Assembly: GCA_002778455.1 (NCBI GenBank)
Contig: PFCD01000005.1
Location: forward strand, 1-64,000
Reading direction: 5' to 3'
DNA from: Candidatus Micrarchaeota archaeon CG10_big_fil_rev_8_21_14_0_10_45_29
GTDB taxonomy: Archaea; Micrarchaeota; Micrarchaeia; Anstonellales; Anstonellaceae
DNA: 64,000 nt
The position numbers and the translations under genes were made by a program. Under the pieces are notes generated by a model. It saw only the letters and a program-made list of their open reading frames with translations. It was not told the DNA's origin and did no database searches. Every line of letters starts with the position of its first letter. Positions within the stretch are counted from its first letter, which is position 1. Shown here piece by piece: positions 10,301 through 19,318 of this stretch.

Positions 10301-10797
10301 AGCTCTTTAGTACAGTTTTCAAAGGAGAGGGCTCGCTTGTGCTCGACACCCCTGAAAACCCGCTTGATTCAGGGCTTAGCATGCGGGCAAGGGGGCTTAA
10401 TGAAAAGCGCGACCGCTACCTCGAATCCATGTCGGGGGGAGAGAAAACTCTTCTTTCCACGATGTTTATTTTCTCATTGCAGATGCGAAAATCCGCCCCC
10501 TTCTATATACTTGATGAGGCGGAAGCCGCCCTTGACAAGGCAAACGCATCCAAAATGGCAGACTTTTTAAAGCAGATGAGCAAAAAGGCGCAATTTATAG
10601 TGATAACACACCATGACGCCCTCCTCTCGGCAGCAGACGTTGTGCTCGGTGTTGCAAAAACAAATGAAGGCTCAAAAATAGTGGGTGTGCAGCTTACCTC
10701 CGGCTCCCAATTCACAAAAGGCGGGGAAGAGGCAGAAGTGCAAGAGGAAGGGCTTCCGGAAAAAATAACTTTTGATGAGGCAGCCTCCAAAAAATAA
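7315..10797 (+). CDS. smc: Chromosome segregation protein SMC
   Basis: FRGFKSF, GPNGSGKSNVADAIRFCFGE Walker A, hinge region, LSGGE-like SMSGGEKTL and FYILDEAEAALD; TTG start (nearest upstream in-frame stop at 7288). Confidence 0.95.
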   Translation: MYHISKIKFRGFKSFKSAEASFPQGFVAIAGPNGSGKSNVADAIRFCFGEMGTKAIRVKRASELIYINSSRGEVTINLTGSGEEEPNFEIRRSISEDGKTSYSLNGKHLTRTNVLEALRPYGLEIGHHNIIAQGQVQRIVEMNAKDRRTIIDSVAGISEFDEKKKEAMGELGKVEAKISESRIVLSERGAYLQELEAEKNAAISHNEAKAMLEQARATLLHSEYEKLNSQFDELLKKRAELGKEIGSFEKKLGEITAQKNSLEAQRKELAQKMSDGGKKESLLSQIQELKVQMAQSQALCEEKAKAVEELGVKEKEMEAQKGETESQITRLSAQIKAKHAMLTNLAIQVKNAKEAAGIDDERQSPGEKEAEAISQKLSSVREQKATFAGQMQGMEHVLESTTQLLKSAQSELSLLKNEKEDNEAGKLSSSIEQINESLTSLFEKEKALNKDIPSLDRQMLDAKERVAALRGSVSPASRNPALIAVQELKNSKGGEGIFGAVADLISMDSDYQVAIEAAAGSRLNYVVVDSLDNANSIIKKLKAGKQGRCSFIPLDKVVFNTRKQSTPSGSLGRLIDFVQYSPAIDNAMRYLFEDTLLVQNVESAKKIGVGSWRMVTMGGELLERSGVITGGSQKSSLLSRSSLKKAEDEIDKIKTRRDSLYSDLYSVRDEMQRLRKERASLELKLRTREAEAGSATEKKARIKKLEEQATALKAQEGAKKKELEKIKEKISSLEKEEKELSKELYAAKEAAQKAREDAKKKSGDKQQHYRELFEKHASLSSELDSLRQEEKMHLSSKQSLSNAFSQMQKDKKIVSLEIKTLEEASAAARKKLEKCEDSLRHVSASVQKYYNQMQELQSRLDALGGEEGQIKFSFDSQNRALNEINIKHASVETKLADVSAEWEKYKQATLLEDFTKTKLEQMIGECEATINSLGMVNLKAPELYEAKKQELEEMGKRVETLQSEREAVISLMQEIENKKRKIFMDTFTSVNEHFIKLFSTVFKGEGSLVLDTPENPLDSGLSMRARGLNEKRDRYLESMSGGEKTLLSTMFIFSLQMRKSAPFYILDEAEAALDKANASKMADFLKQMSKKAQFIVITHHDALLSAADVVLGVAKTNEGSKIVGVQLTSGSQFTKGGEEAEVQEEGLPEKITFDEAASKK

Positions 10798-10833
10798 CTT
10801 AAGGCAATTTGCTAATTTTCTTCAGGAAAAAAA

Positions 10834-12042
10834 TTAATTCACAAGCTTGTTATATTGCGAAATTGCGCTCAGATTCGCAGGCATTATCTCATAGCTTCCG
10901 CCTTTGCTTGCATTTACATATATGCTTCCCACAATGTCTGTTCTCCAAATGGCCGCGCCGGAGATGTTTATCCTGTCAATTGTTGTTGGCGAGGGAAGCC
11001 CGTCATCATTTTTCCCGACGCTTATTATAACATCGTCGGGAGAAACCCTTGCATATAACTGTGAAGGCGTGCTTCTTCCCTCCCCGTGCCCGCTCCATTT
11101 GAATACAGGGCATCCATTATCCAGCCTGCTGACTATAAGCGGCTCCATCTCCTGCTCAAGAGCCGAGGGCAAAAGCATGCAAAATTTCCCGTATTGAACC
11201 ATCATAACAATAGAATTTGCCGGGGCATTGTCAACATACTCTTCGTTTTGGGGATTTAGTATTTTTACGCTTATTCCCCCCCGTTTTATCTCATCCCCCG
11301 CATTCGGGTGTATTGTGTATATTTCATGCTGAGCCAAATTCTCTTTTGCATTATCATAAACATTTCCTGCAGGCACCTGCTCGCCAACCCATGCCTCATG
11401 CACGGGGAACCTTCGCAATATTTCGTGCAATCCCCCTATCCTTCCCTCATCCCATGAGGAGATGGCAAGGCTGTCCACGCTTTCTACCCCTGCCTGCGCC
11501 AATATTTGCGCAAGAGCGTCCGCGCCCTGCGCGCTTCCTGCATCAATAAGCACAGTATATCCGTTTGCCATTAAAATGGTGGCATCCCCGTATCCGACGT
11601 CTGCAAAAATAATATTAAGATTTTCATTTACCGGCTCAACCGTGGCATTGCTCGCATTTTGGGCTGCGTTCTCCGCATCACTTCCATTCACCGTCGCATT
11701 TATTTGCAAGCTCTCATTTGCCAGAGTAGAATTTATTCCTGCAACAGCAGAGCCATTGCCGCCGCTTCTATTTATTCCCCCTGTTCCATTCACCTGCATT
11801 CCGGCACTCTCATTTGCCGCAGTTTCATTGTCCCAAAATATGCTTCCATTTTGCGCATTGCTATCATTTAGCGCACCGCTCCCATTTAATAAATTGCTAT
11901 CATTTTGCGCCTGCGGGGGCTCTATGGTCTCATTTTGCGCAACCACCGGAGGCGGTTCAGGCGGGAAAATCTCATCCAAATTTATGCATCCGCTAATAAA
12001 AATAAAGGCAACAAGCAAGAGAGCAATAGCAAAAATTTTCAT
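10834..12042 (-). CDS. Secreted/lipoprotein MBL-fold protein (ComEC C-terminal-like) with Asn/Ser/Thr-rich linker
   Basis: Lipobox-like FISGC; MBL-fold NIIFADVGYGDATILMANGYTVLIDAGSAQGADAL; linker full of N-X-S/T. Confidence 0.75.
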   Translation of the reverse strand: MKIFAIALLLVAFIFISGCINLDEIFPPEPPPVVAQNETIEPPQAQNDSNLLNGSGALNDSNAQNGSIFWDNETAANESAGMQVNGTGGINRSGGNGSAVAGINSTLANESLQINATVNGSDAENAAQNASNATVEPVNENLNIIFADVGYGDATILMANGYTVLIDAGSAQGADALAQILAQAGVESVDSLAISSWDEGRIGGLHEILRRFPVHEAWVGEQVPAGNVYDNAKENLAQHEIYTIHPNAGDEIKRGGISVKILNPQNEEYVDNAPANSIVMMVQYGKFCMLLPSALEQEMEPLIVSRLDNGCPVFKWSGHGEGRSTPSQLYARVSPDDVIISVGKNDDGLPSPTTIDRINISGAAIWRTDIVGSIYVNASKGGSYEIMPANLSAISQYNKLVN

Positions 12043-12073
12043 AAAAGAAAAAAGAAGGCTTAATTAAAAAACA

Positions 12074-12640
12074 CTACTGCCACGCGCGCAAAAGCTCGCT
12101 TCTTGCCATTTCAACCTGCCCGCGTGCGACATCCTGCTTTCTCTTAAAATTAGGCAGAACAGAATTCGAGAACCTTACAACAGAAATCTGCTCATAGACT
12201 CCATTCATAAGCGAAAAATAATATTGCGCATTTGCCTCATTTCCCGCCTTTAGTTCCTCGAGCATCTGCCTGCGAAACTCCCCTATTGCGTCGCAGAGCC
12301 CCAAAAGAAAAACCTGCGGGCTAACCTTTAATTTTTTATAATCAGGCAAAGGCTTTTTCTCAACAGCCGCCAAAAACAGCTTTGCTTCCACCACTTCCTG
12401 CATTATCGGCGAGAGCAAATATTCCCAGCTCCCCCCTCCCTTCGGAAGCGAGGAAATCCCTTTTTCAAGAGATGCCAATTCCTTTTTGGCATTCTCTATT
12501 TCCCCGCAATGGAGCATGCGGATGCAATTTGCGCATTTTCTCACAAGCGGCCTTGCCGACGAGATTATTTTGTCATGAGCCTCCTCCTTTTTCTCAAGCT
12601 CTTTTATGATTGCGCCTATGCCAAGCTGTTGTGTTTTCAT
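12074..12640 (-). CDS. Translin-family protein
   Basis: R.ANCIRMLHCGE, LGLCDAIGEFRRQMLEELKAGN, YYFSLMNGVYEQI resemble translin. Confidence 0.75.
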   Translation of the reverse strand: MKTQQLGIGAIIKELEKKEEAHDKIISSARPLVRKCANCIRMLHCGEIENAKKELASLEKGISSLPKGGGSWEYLLSPIMQEVVEAKLFLAAVEKKPLPDYKKLKVSPQVFLLGLCDAIGEFRRQMLEELKAGNEANAQYYFSLMNGVYEQISVVRFSNSVLPNFKRKQDVARGQVEMARSELLRAWQ

Positions 12641-12691
12641 ATTTTATTCTTAACCGCCTGCGTTTAAAAGCATAGCTTCATTTATTGAGGC

Positions 12692-13375
12692 ATGGCAGAG
12701 ACAAAATGGGTTGCCCTCTCCGTCGGAGGCTCTCTTCTCAACGACGGAAAGCCCAATGCAAAAATGGCATCCTCGCTTGCAAAAATATTTATGCAAACTA
12801 AAATGCGCCTTGCAATAGTGGTGGGCGGGGGAAAAGAGGCAAGAGAGGCGGCTGACGCGCAGAGAAAAATGGGGAAAAGCGAATTTTATGCGGATATGGC
12901 GGGAATAAAGGTCACCCATAAAAACGCGGATGCCCTGCGCCAAGCCCTCGGCAAAGAGGCTGGGAAAAAAATATTTAGCGACTTTGAGGGGGCAGCAAAA
13001 GCATCCCACACCCAAAAATATGTAATAATGGGGGGCACAATTCCGGGCATCACAACAGATGCGGACGCCTGCCTTCTTGCAGAAGCGATAGGCGCAAAGC
13101 AACTTGTAAATTTAAGCAAAACCGCCATTTACTCCGGCGACCCTTCAAAAAACAAAAATGCAAAAAAATTCTCCCGCCTCAAATATTCCCAGCTCATTTC
13201 TTTGGCAACAAAAGGGGACAAAAGAAAAGCAGGCACCCATTTTGTCTTTGATTTGCTTGCATGCTCGCTTATTTCCCGCTCAAAAATAAAAGCCCACTTT
13301 GTTGATGGCAGAAACTCCTCTGATGTAAAAAACGCAATCCTTGGGAAAAAGCATAACGGCACCGTGGTAGGCTAA
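12692..13375 (+). CDS. pyrH: UMP kinase (archaeal type)
   Basis: SVGGSLL, VVGGGKEAREA, GTIPGITTDADACLLAEAIGA, VNLSKTAIYSGDPSKN. Confidence 0.9.
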   Translation: MAETKWVALSVGGSLLNDGKPNAKMASSLAKIFMQTKMRLAIVVGGGKEAREAADAQRKMGKSEFYADMAGIKVTHKNADALRQALGKEAGKKIFSDFEGAAKASHTQKYVIMGGTIPGITTDADACLLAEAIGAKQLVNLSKTAIYSGDPSKNKNAKKFSRLKYSQLISLATKGDKRKAGTHFVFDLLACSLISRSKIKAHFVDGRNSSDVKNAILGKKHNGTVVG

Positions 13376-13411
13376 GACATATTTATATTCTTTCTGAAAC
13401 ATAACTATTCT

Positions 13412-13840
13412 ATGGGTTCCACATATTCTCTTCTTTACCGGCGTTTTAGTTCAGGCAAAATGCAGGGGAACATACCTGTAGAGCCTGCTAAACTTAGCAA
13501 ACTCACTAGCTTGGGGAGGCATTTTCCTTTTGGCAAAACCACCCGCAAGCCGCTAGCAGATACTGCGCCAAAAACCTGCAGCAAATACGACGACTTTCGC
13601 CTTATTTTATTCTGCATCGAAAGCGGATTAGCAGACAAGGACGAGAAGAAAGTAAGGCGCAATCTCTCAAAGCTTCAAAACAGCGGGCTGGGATACTGGC
13701 TCAAACAATCCGCCGAAGCGGTTGAGTATGTGAAAATCTTCTCATTTATAGGAAAGCTTGCCCGCTCAAAGAATGCGGATGCGGCCACAAAAGGGATTTT
13801 AAATGCAATTTTGCAACAAGGAAGAATAAAAATAAATTAA
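13412..13840 (+). CDS. Hypothetical protein
   Basis: 142 aa ORF; stop overlaps the convergent gene by 4 nt. Confidence 0.4.
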   Translation: MGSTYSLLYRRFSSGKMQGNIPVEPAKLSKLTSLGRHFPFGKTTRKPLADTAPKTCSKYDDFRLILFCIESGLADKDEKKVRRNLSKLQNSGLGYWLKQSAEAVEYVKIFSFIGKLARSKNADAATKGILNAILQQGRIKIN

Positions 13841-14556
13841 ACTTTTGTCCGCACCGCCTCATACCCGCCGGCGGATTTTTTCAAAAAGTGGGAGCTGAAA
13901 AAATTCTTTGTATGAAAAAAGATATATTTGGGGTAACCCCAATCCCTTATCCTTCTTAGTGAATATTTTATTTCAGCCTTTGGCACAAACACGACTTTTC
14001 CCGCCTTTCGCGCCCTCTTTATCACGTCCGTATCCTCTCCGGTAACCAAATTCACGTTAAACCCGCCTATTTTCCAAAACGCCTTGTTTCTTAATGCCAT
14101 GTTGCTTCCTGCTACATAGTCTATTCTTACCAAATTCAGAAATTTCCCTGCCAACAGCGCCCCATATTCAAGAAAAATCCTCTCCATCGGCTTTGCATCA
14201 TATGGCACAATCCACCCGTATGCTGCCGAGACTTTTTTGTCCTCAAAGGCGGCTGAGAGGTTTTTTACCCAATATTTATCAACATCTGTATCAGCATCAG
14301 TATAAAGAAAAACCTCCCCAGTAGCAGCTTCGCTTCCTGCCTGCCTTCCGGCAGCTATTGTATTTGTGGTTTCCCTCACCACCTTGTCGCAGTACTTTTT
14401 AGCAATTTTTACCGTATTGTCTTCCGAGCCCCCGTCTGCTACAATAAGCTCTATCTTTCCATCAAACTGCTGCGCCCTTATGGACTTTAGGGTGCTCTCA
14501 ATAAGCTTTTGCTCGTTTAGCGTCGGTATAATAACAGATACTTTTTTTATTTTCAT
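13837..14556 (-). CDS. Family 2 glycosyltransferase
   Basis: VSVIIPTLNEQKLIESTLKSIRAQ, LIVADGGSEDNTV, YTDADTDVD. Confidence 0.9.
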   Translation of the reverse strand: MKIKKVSVIIPTLNEQKLIESTLKSIRAQQFDGKIELIVADGGSEDNTVKIAKKYCDKVVRETTNTIAAGRQAGSEAATGEVFLYTDADTDVDKYWVKNLSAAFEDKKVSAAYGWIVPYDAKPMERIFLEYGALLAGKFLNLVRIDYVAGSNMALRNKAFWKIGGFNVNLVTGEDTDVIKRARKAGKVVFVPKAEIKYSLRRIRDWGYPKYIFFHTKNFFSSHFLKKSAGGYEAVRTKV

Positions 14557-14674
14557 TCACTTGCCTCTTGTGAGAAAATACACTGCCAATATGATGACAC
14601 TTATCAGAAATGCGGAAAATACCAATTGGTCGCTCATGCATCTAAATATTAATTTGCGCTTAATAAATCTATTC

Positions 14675-15868
14675 ATGAAACTTGCCTTTGTCGCAGACAC
14701 GCATTTTGGCTATTCCCGCTTTGAGAATGATGCCAGGTGCCAGGGGGAAGCGGCTCTTCTTGACGCCTCAAAAAAGGCGGACGCAATCCTTTTGGGAGGG
14801 GACATATTTGACCAGCGGGTGCCCCGCCTTGATATATTGGCAGATGTGGCATCCACCCTAAAGGCGGCAAGGCAAAATTTGCCTGAGCGCGGCTTTCCCA
14901 AAATTCTGGCAATTCACGGCACCCACGAAGCCCGCTCAAAGAATTCCATGAATCCGATTTCCCTAATGGAGAGGCTGGGGCTTCTTGAGGATGTGCACAA
15001 CCGCACGGTGGTGCTTGAAAAAAAGAAACTTCCCAATCAAAACCCTGCCCAAAAAAATTCAACTTCATCCGCAGAGCCCGCTTGCGAAAAAAAAGAGAAA
15101 AATGCAGGAAAAAGCGCAGAAGAATATGAAAAGGCGGCGGTTTCAGGCATGGGCGGCATCCCCGATGATTTGGTAAAGCAAATGCTTCCCCGCCTCTCAT
15201 GCAAGCCCGTGCAAGGCGCAACAAATTTTTTCATGTTTCACCAGACATTGCAGGAATTTGTGCCGCAGGCAAAAAACGTCGCATCAATTCATGATTTGCC
15301 TGCGGGCTATGACTATTATTTGTGCGGGCACATCCATGCGCGAAAAGAGTATCTGGAAGGAAAATTGCTTATTCCCGGCTCGACCGTAATAACTCAACTC
15401 AAAGATGAGGAGCAGGGGCAAAAAGGCTATTATTTAATAGACACAATTGCAAAAACCCAAGAATTCATTCCCATAAAAACCCGCCCGTTTATAGTGCATG
15501 AATTAAAATTTGAAAACGCCTCTCCCTCACAGGTAAGAATTCAAATAGAAAAAGAGCTCTCCTCCCTCCTGCAAAAGAATTCTGCCGAGCCGCCCATAAT
15601 AAAATTGCGCCTATGCGGCTCATTGCAAAAAGGCGGGGGGGAAATAGACACAACCGGCTTTGGGGAGCAGGGCGCCTTTGTAACAATAGATAATCAGCTT
15701 GAGGGAAACTCCCTGCTTGATGAGATAGAGCGGATAAGGGGCGAGCGTTTGCATCGCACCACTCCCGTGCAGCTTGGCATGGAATTGCTTTTGGAAAACG
15801 CAAAAAAAGCCTCACTTGAGCCAAAAAAAGCAAAAGAATATTTTGAAAAATTCTCAAAAGAGAATTAA
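14675..15868 (+). CDS. mre11: Mre11-family DNA repair nuclease
   Basis: MKLAFVADTHFGYSRF, LLGGDIFDQRVP, IHGTHEARS, LCGHIHARKE, IPGSTV. Confidence 0.85.
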   Translation: MKLAFVADTHFGYSRFENDARCQGEAALLDASKKADAILLGGDIFDQRVPRLDILADVASTLKAARQNLPERGFPKILAIHGTHEARSKNSMNPISLMERLGLLEDVHNRTVVLEKKKLPNQNPAQKNSTSSAEPACEKKEKNAGKSAEEYEKAAVSGMGGIPDDLVKQMLPRLSCKPVQGATNFFMFHQTLQEFVPQAKNVASIHDLPAGYDYYLCGHIHARKEYLEGKLLIPGSTVITQLKDEEQGQKGYYLIDTIAKTQEFIPIKTRPFIVHELKFENASPSQVRIQIEKELSSLLQKNSAEPPIIKLRLCGSLQKGGGEIDTTGFGEQGAFVTIDNQLEGNSLLDEIERIRGERLHRTTPVQLGMELLLENAKKASLEPKKAKEYFEKFSKEN

Positions 15869-16365
15869 ACATCATATTTTATTTCAAATTCGGCGCGCCT
15901 GCCTGATATGTTATCCGGATGAAAAATTTGCACGCATCTTACTTCCACATCCCTTTTGAATTTCCTTATTTCCCTCACTTCCCCCTCGCCCATATTTTCC
16001 ATCTTAAATTTTTTCTGCCACTCCTCTTTTTTGCCGTATTGAAGCTCAATTCCCGCCACTTTTCGCATCTCTTTTCCCTGCGCAAGAAGGCTTACTCCAA
16101 GCCCGACAACACGAATTCCGCCAATAGTTGCCTCCTCCCCAAGCCCGAGCAAAACTTTTTCTTTTTTGTAAGTTTTTATTGCAGGCGCCGCAGGCTCCTC
16201 ATCGCATGAAACAAGCTTTGCAGCAAGCGGGAGAAAAAGGGCTTTGAGCGCAAACGTTGCAGCCTTTCGCCTATTTTGCATAAATTTTGAGTTGCCAACA
16301 TTTTTCATTTCCATAAAACCTGCCGCCTCTTTCAAATTTTTTTCCCAAAAGCAAATATTCTGCAA
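15865..16365 (-). CDS. Hypothetical protein
   Basis: 166 aa ORF, spans the mre11-purD gap. Confidence 0.4.
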   Translation of the reverse strand: MQNICFWEKNLKEAAGFMEMKNVGNSKFMQNRRKAATFALKALFLPLAAKLVSCDEEPAAPAIKTYKKEKVLLGLGEEATIGGIRVVGLGVSLLAQGKEMRKVAGIELQYGKKEEWQKKFKMENMGEGEVREIRKFKRDVEVRCVQIFHPDNISGRRAEFEIKYDV

Positions 16366-16403
16366 ATCTCCTGATTCAAAATTTTACGTTATTCCCAATA
16401 TCT

Positions 16404-17816
16404 TTATCCTCTCAACTCCTGCATATGCTCAAACCTTTTTTGCAAAAGCGCTTCCGTGCCTATATCATTTCTGCACCAAAGCTTTCCTTTAACAGCTTCG
16501 CATCCTTTTCGGGCTGTTTCCTGCGCCTCATCAATGCTCTCCCCAACACCAAGCACCGCGATGCTTCTTGACTTTCCTGAATACACTTTGCCTTCTCTCT
16601 CATTTACAGATGCATAATATATTTGCGCCCCACTTTTCCCCAGCTTCTCAAAATCAATTTCAATCTCACTTGGCTCAGCGCTTTTGCCAGGATACCCTTG
16701 CGGCACCAAATACTTCACAACAGTTGCCTTCTCCTCCCATCGCAAATTATCCTCCAATTTCCCGCCCGCAACCTTTTGCAAAACATCATTGAGCGGCGTT
16801 TTCAAAACAGCAAGCACATTCATTGCCTCCGGGTCCCCAAAGCGCGAATTTATCTCTATTACAAGCACCCCGTCTTTGGTTGCAATAAAGCCCCCATACA
16901 TTATTCCCTTATACTCCGCCCCTTCCTTCTCTCTCATGCAATCGCAAATTTTTTGCATTATTTTCATCGCATCATCATAATCCTTTTGCATCAAAAATGG
17001 CAATACTTTTCCTTTGCCAGAATATGAGCCCATCCCGCCTGTATTCGGCCCCTCGTCTCCCTCATAAGCGCGCTTGTGGTCCTGCACCATGGGCATTCCC
17101 ACAACTTTTTTCCCGTCGCAAAATGCCATTAAAGAAAATTCCTCGCCAATTAACTTTTGCTCTATAATCACTCCAAGCCCGCCGCCATCTTTTCTCTCTA
17201 TTACCTCTTTTGCATAAGAAATTGCCTCATCAGCATTTTTGAGCTGAAAGCCTGTTACTTTTACCCCTTTTCCCCCGGTCAACCCGCAGGGCTTTATCGC
17301 AACCTCGCCTCCCAGCTCATTTACAAATTCTTTTATCTCTTTTTCAACAGCATCTAATTCCTCATTTCCATTCATCGCCCCTTTTTCAATTTCCCCCAAA
17401 CTCTTCACTCTTTTGTGCAAATTGAAAAATTTGAATTTCGGGCACCCTTCAATAGAATTTTTTTGCATCAATTCCCTTGCATAATTCTTGTCCCATTCAA
17501 GGCGCGCCGCCGCCTTTTTAGGCGCGGCGCATTTTATCCCTGCATTTTGCAGCTCATCCACAACCCCTGCCGCCAGCACCGCGTCAGGTGAGGGAAAAGC
17601 CAACTCAATGCCCCTCTCTTTTGCCCATTTTGCAATTTCCTCTCCATTCTCAATGTTTCCAATTATAAATTCCCCTCCTGATTCTTTGCACAATTTTACT
17701 ATTGCCGGGTTTTTGGCACTCATATAAACAAAAAGTTTCACATCTTCCCTGCCGCACACTGCCTTTGCAACCGCATGCTCTCGCGCACCGTTTCCAACAA
17801 GCAAAAAATTTGGCAT
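16404..17816 (-). CDS. purD: Phosphoribosylamine-glycine ligase
   Basis: LLVGNGAREHAVA, AIKPCGLTGGKGVKV, DHKRAYEGDEGPNTGGMGSYS, EINSRFGDPEAMNVL. Confidence 0.95.
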   Translation of the reverse strand: MPNFLLVGNGAREHAVAKAVCGREDVKLFVYMSAKNPAIVKLCKESGGEFIIGNIENGEEIAKWAKERGIELAFPSPDAVLAAGVVDELQNAGIKCAAPKKAAARLEWDKNYARELMQKNSIEGCPKFKFFNLHKRVKSLGEIEKGAMNGNEELDAVEKEIKEFVNELGGEVAIKPCGLTGGKGVKVTGFQLKNADEAISYAKEVIERKDGGGLGVIIEQKLIGEEFSLMAFCDGKKVVGMPMVQDHKRAYEGDEGPNTGGMGSYSGKGKVLPFLMQKDYDDAMKIMQKICDCMREKEGAEYKGIMYGGFIATKDGVLVIEINSRFGDPEAMNVLAVLKTPLNDVLQKVAGGKLEDNLRWEEKATVVKYLVPQGYPGKSAEPSEIEIDFEKLGKSGAQIYYASVNEREGKVYSGKSRSIAVLGVGESIDEAQETARKGCEAVKGKLWCRNDIGTEALLQKRFEHMQELRG

Positions 17817-17877
17817 ATTTTACAACTCCTAAAATTCAAATAAAATTTATTCTGCAGCCTTCATCTTCAAATAACCC

Positions 17878-18999
17878 CTATTCCGTTACCGTCTCAACCA
17901 ATTCCACATGCTTCTCAAAATATTTCCTGCAGGGTTCCAGCATTTCAATCAATTCGCGCGCAACCGCATTTTTCAAATCAACGGGGTGCAATTTTCCTTC
18001 CATAAACGCCTTTTTCAATTCCGCCTCATTTGCAAATTCCACATTTCCGCCGAATTTCTCAGGCCTCTCAATTTTTAGCGGCTTATCCCGCAGCACAAAT
18101 GCCTGCGCATAGTCAATTATCGGATTATTTTCAATCTCTTTTTCTGGGCAGTGCGCCTTTTTCATTTTTCTTTGTATTTCCTCAACAGAGTCATGCACAA
18201 AAATGCAGGAATCCGGCTTTGACTTTGACATTTTATTTTCAAGCATCATTTTGTCTTTGAGTTCCTCATACGAAAATCCCTCTCCTTCCTTTAGTGGCTT
18301 CTGCTCTATGGGGAAAATATTTGCATCCATCCTTTTTGGCCCTTTAAGCCCGCCAAGCAATTTCCCGTGAATAGCAACCGCCTTCTTCTTTTTGTATTTG
18401 TCCGCCATCTCGCGCGAGAGCATATGTACTTTTCTCTGGTCCATTCCCGCCTGCATTATGTCAACGTCCAACGCCCAAACGTCCGCCGCCTGCATCGCCG
18501 GGTACAAAAATGCGGATGAGGGAAGCTTCTCGCTCTCATCTCTTCCCATAATGGTGGTGCAGCGAAGCATCCTTGCCATGGAAGTGTCTTTTGCAATCTT
18601 CAATACGTCCGCCCAGTAATCGTTTCCCAATTTTTCATACAGCTTGCTTCCCAGCACATAATTTACTTTTCCCTCCTCAAGCCCCAAAGAAACAAAGCAC
18701 TGCTTAAAGTATCCTTTTGCAACCTCTTGCGCCTTTTGCAAGTCTCCGCCTAATTTGCCGTTTATCCAGCCGTGGTAGTCAGCCAAAAATATGGTCGGTT
18801 TAATGCCGGCTTCCATAAAATCCTTTATCTTTATCGCCGTAAGCAGCCCTGTGCCCAAATGCACAAGCCCGGAAATCTCAAACCCGATATAATGCTTGGG
18901 ATGCGCCTCCCTCTCAAATAAAGAGCGAAGCTCATCCTCTGTAATTATCTCCTGAATGCTGCCCTTTTTCACAAGTTCCAGTTTAGAATCAATGTCCAT
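17878..18999 (-). CDS. tyrS: Tyrosyl-tRNA synthetase (archaeal type)
   Basis: YIGFEISGLVHLGTGL, LADYHGWING, YPAMQAADVWALDVDIMQAGMDQRKVHML, KMSKSK. Confidence 0.93.
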   Translation of the reverse strand: MDIDSKLELVKKGSIQEIITEDELRSLFEREAHPKHYIGFEISGLVHLGTGLLTAIKIKDFMEAGIKPTIFLADYHGWINGKLGGDLQKAQEVAKGYFKQCFVSLGLEEGKVNYVLGSKLYEKLGNDYWADVLKIAKDTSMARMLRCTTIMGRDESEKLPSSAFLYPAMQAADVWALDVDIMQAGMDQRKVHMLSREMADKYKKKKAVAIHGKLLGGLKGPKRMDANIFPIEQKPLKEGEGFSYEELKDKMMLENKMSKSKPDSCIFVHDSVEEIQRKMKKAHCPEKEIENNPIIDYAQAFVLRDKPLKIERPEKFGGNVEFANEAELKKAFMEGKLHPVDLKNAVARELIEMLEPCRKYFEKHVELVETVTE

Positions 19000-19318
19000 A
19001 TGAAAATATAGAAAAAAAGCCTAATAATACTGCCTATTTGCATGCCAAACCTTTATTTTATCATGTCAAACCCCTAATTTCATTTTTCCAAAACTCTTTT
19101 TGCACAAGATTTTTATACTAGTTGCCAAAGCTATTTTTTCAGTATCACACCAGTGCCCAAAGCCCACAAAATACTTTTCCCTTTTTAAATTCTCAGCCCA
19201 TCACTCCTCCTGCACGAATATTTGGGGGGTAAATCTCTTCGCATTTTCCGTGCATTTTAAAAGCCCTTTTTTGGCTGGGTTTTTATTTGTTTATAATCAA
19301 TATAGGTGGGGTGTGCAG

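Noticed and set aside
19100-19318. Upstream 73-aa extension of nrdJ
   Set aside because: The TATA box at 19289-19298 lies inside it and the product before MDGEAQ has no NrdJ similarity.
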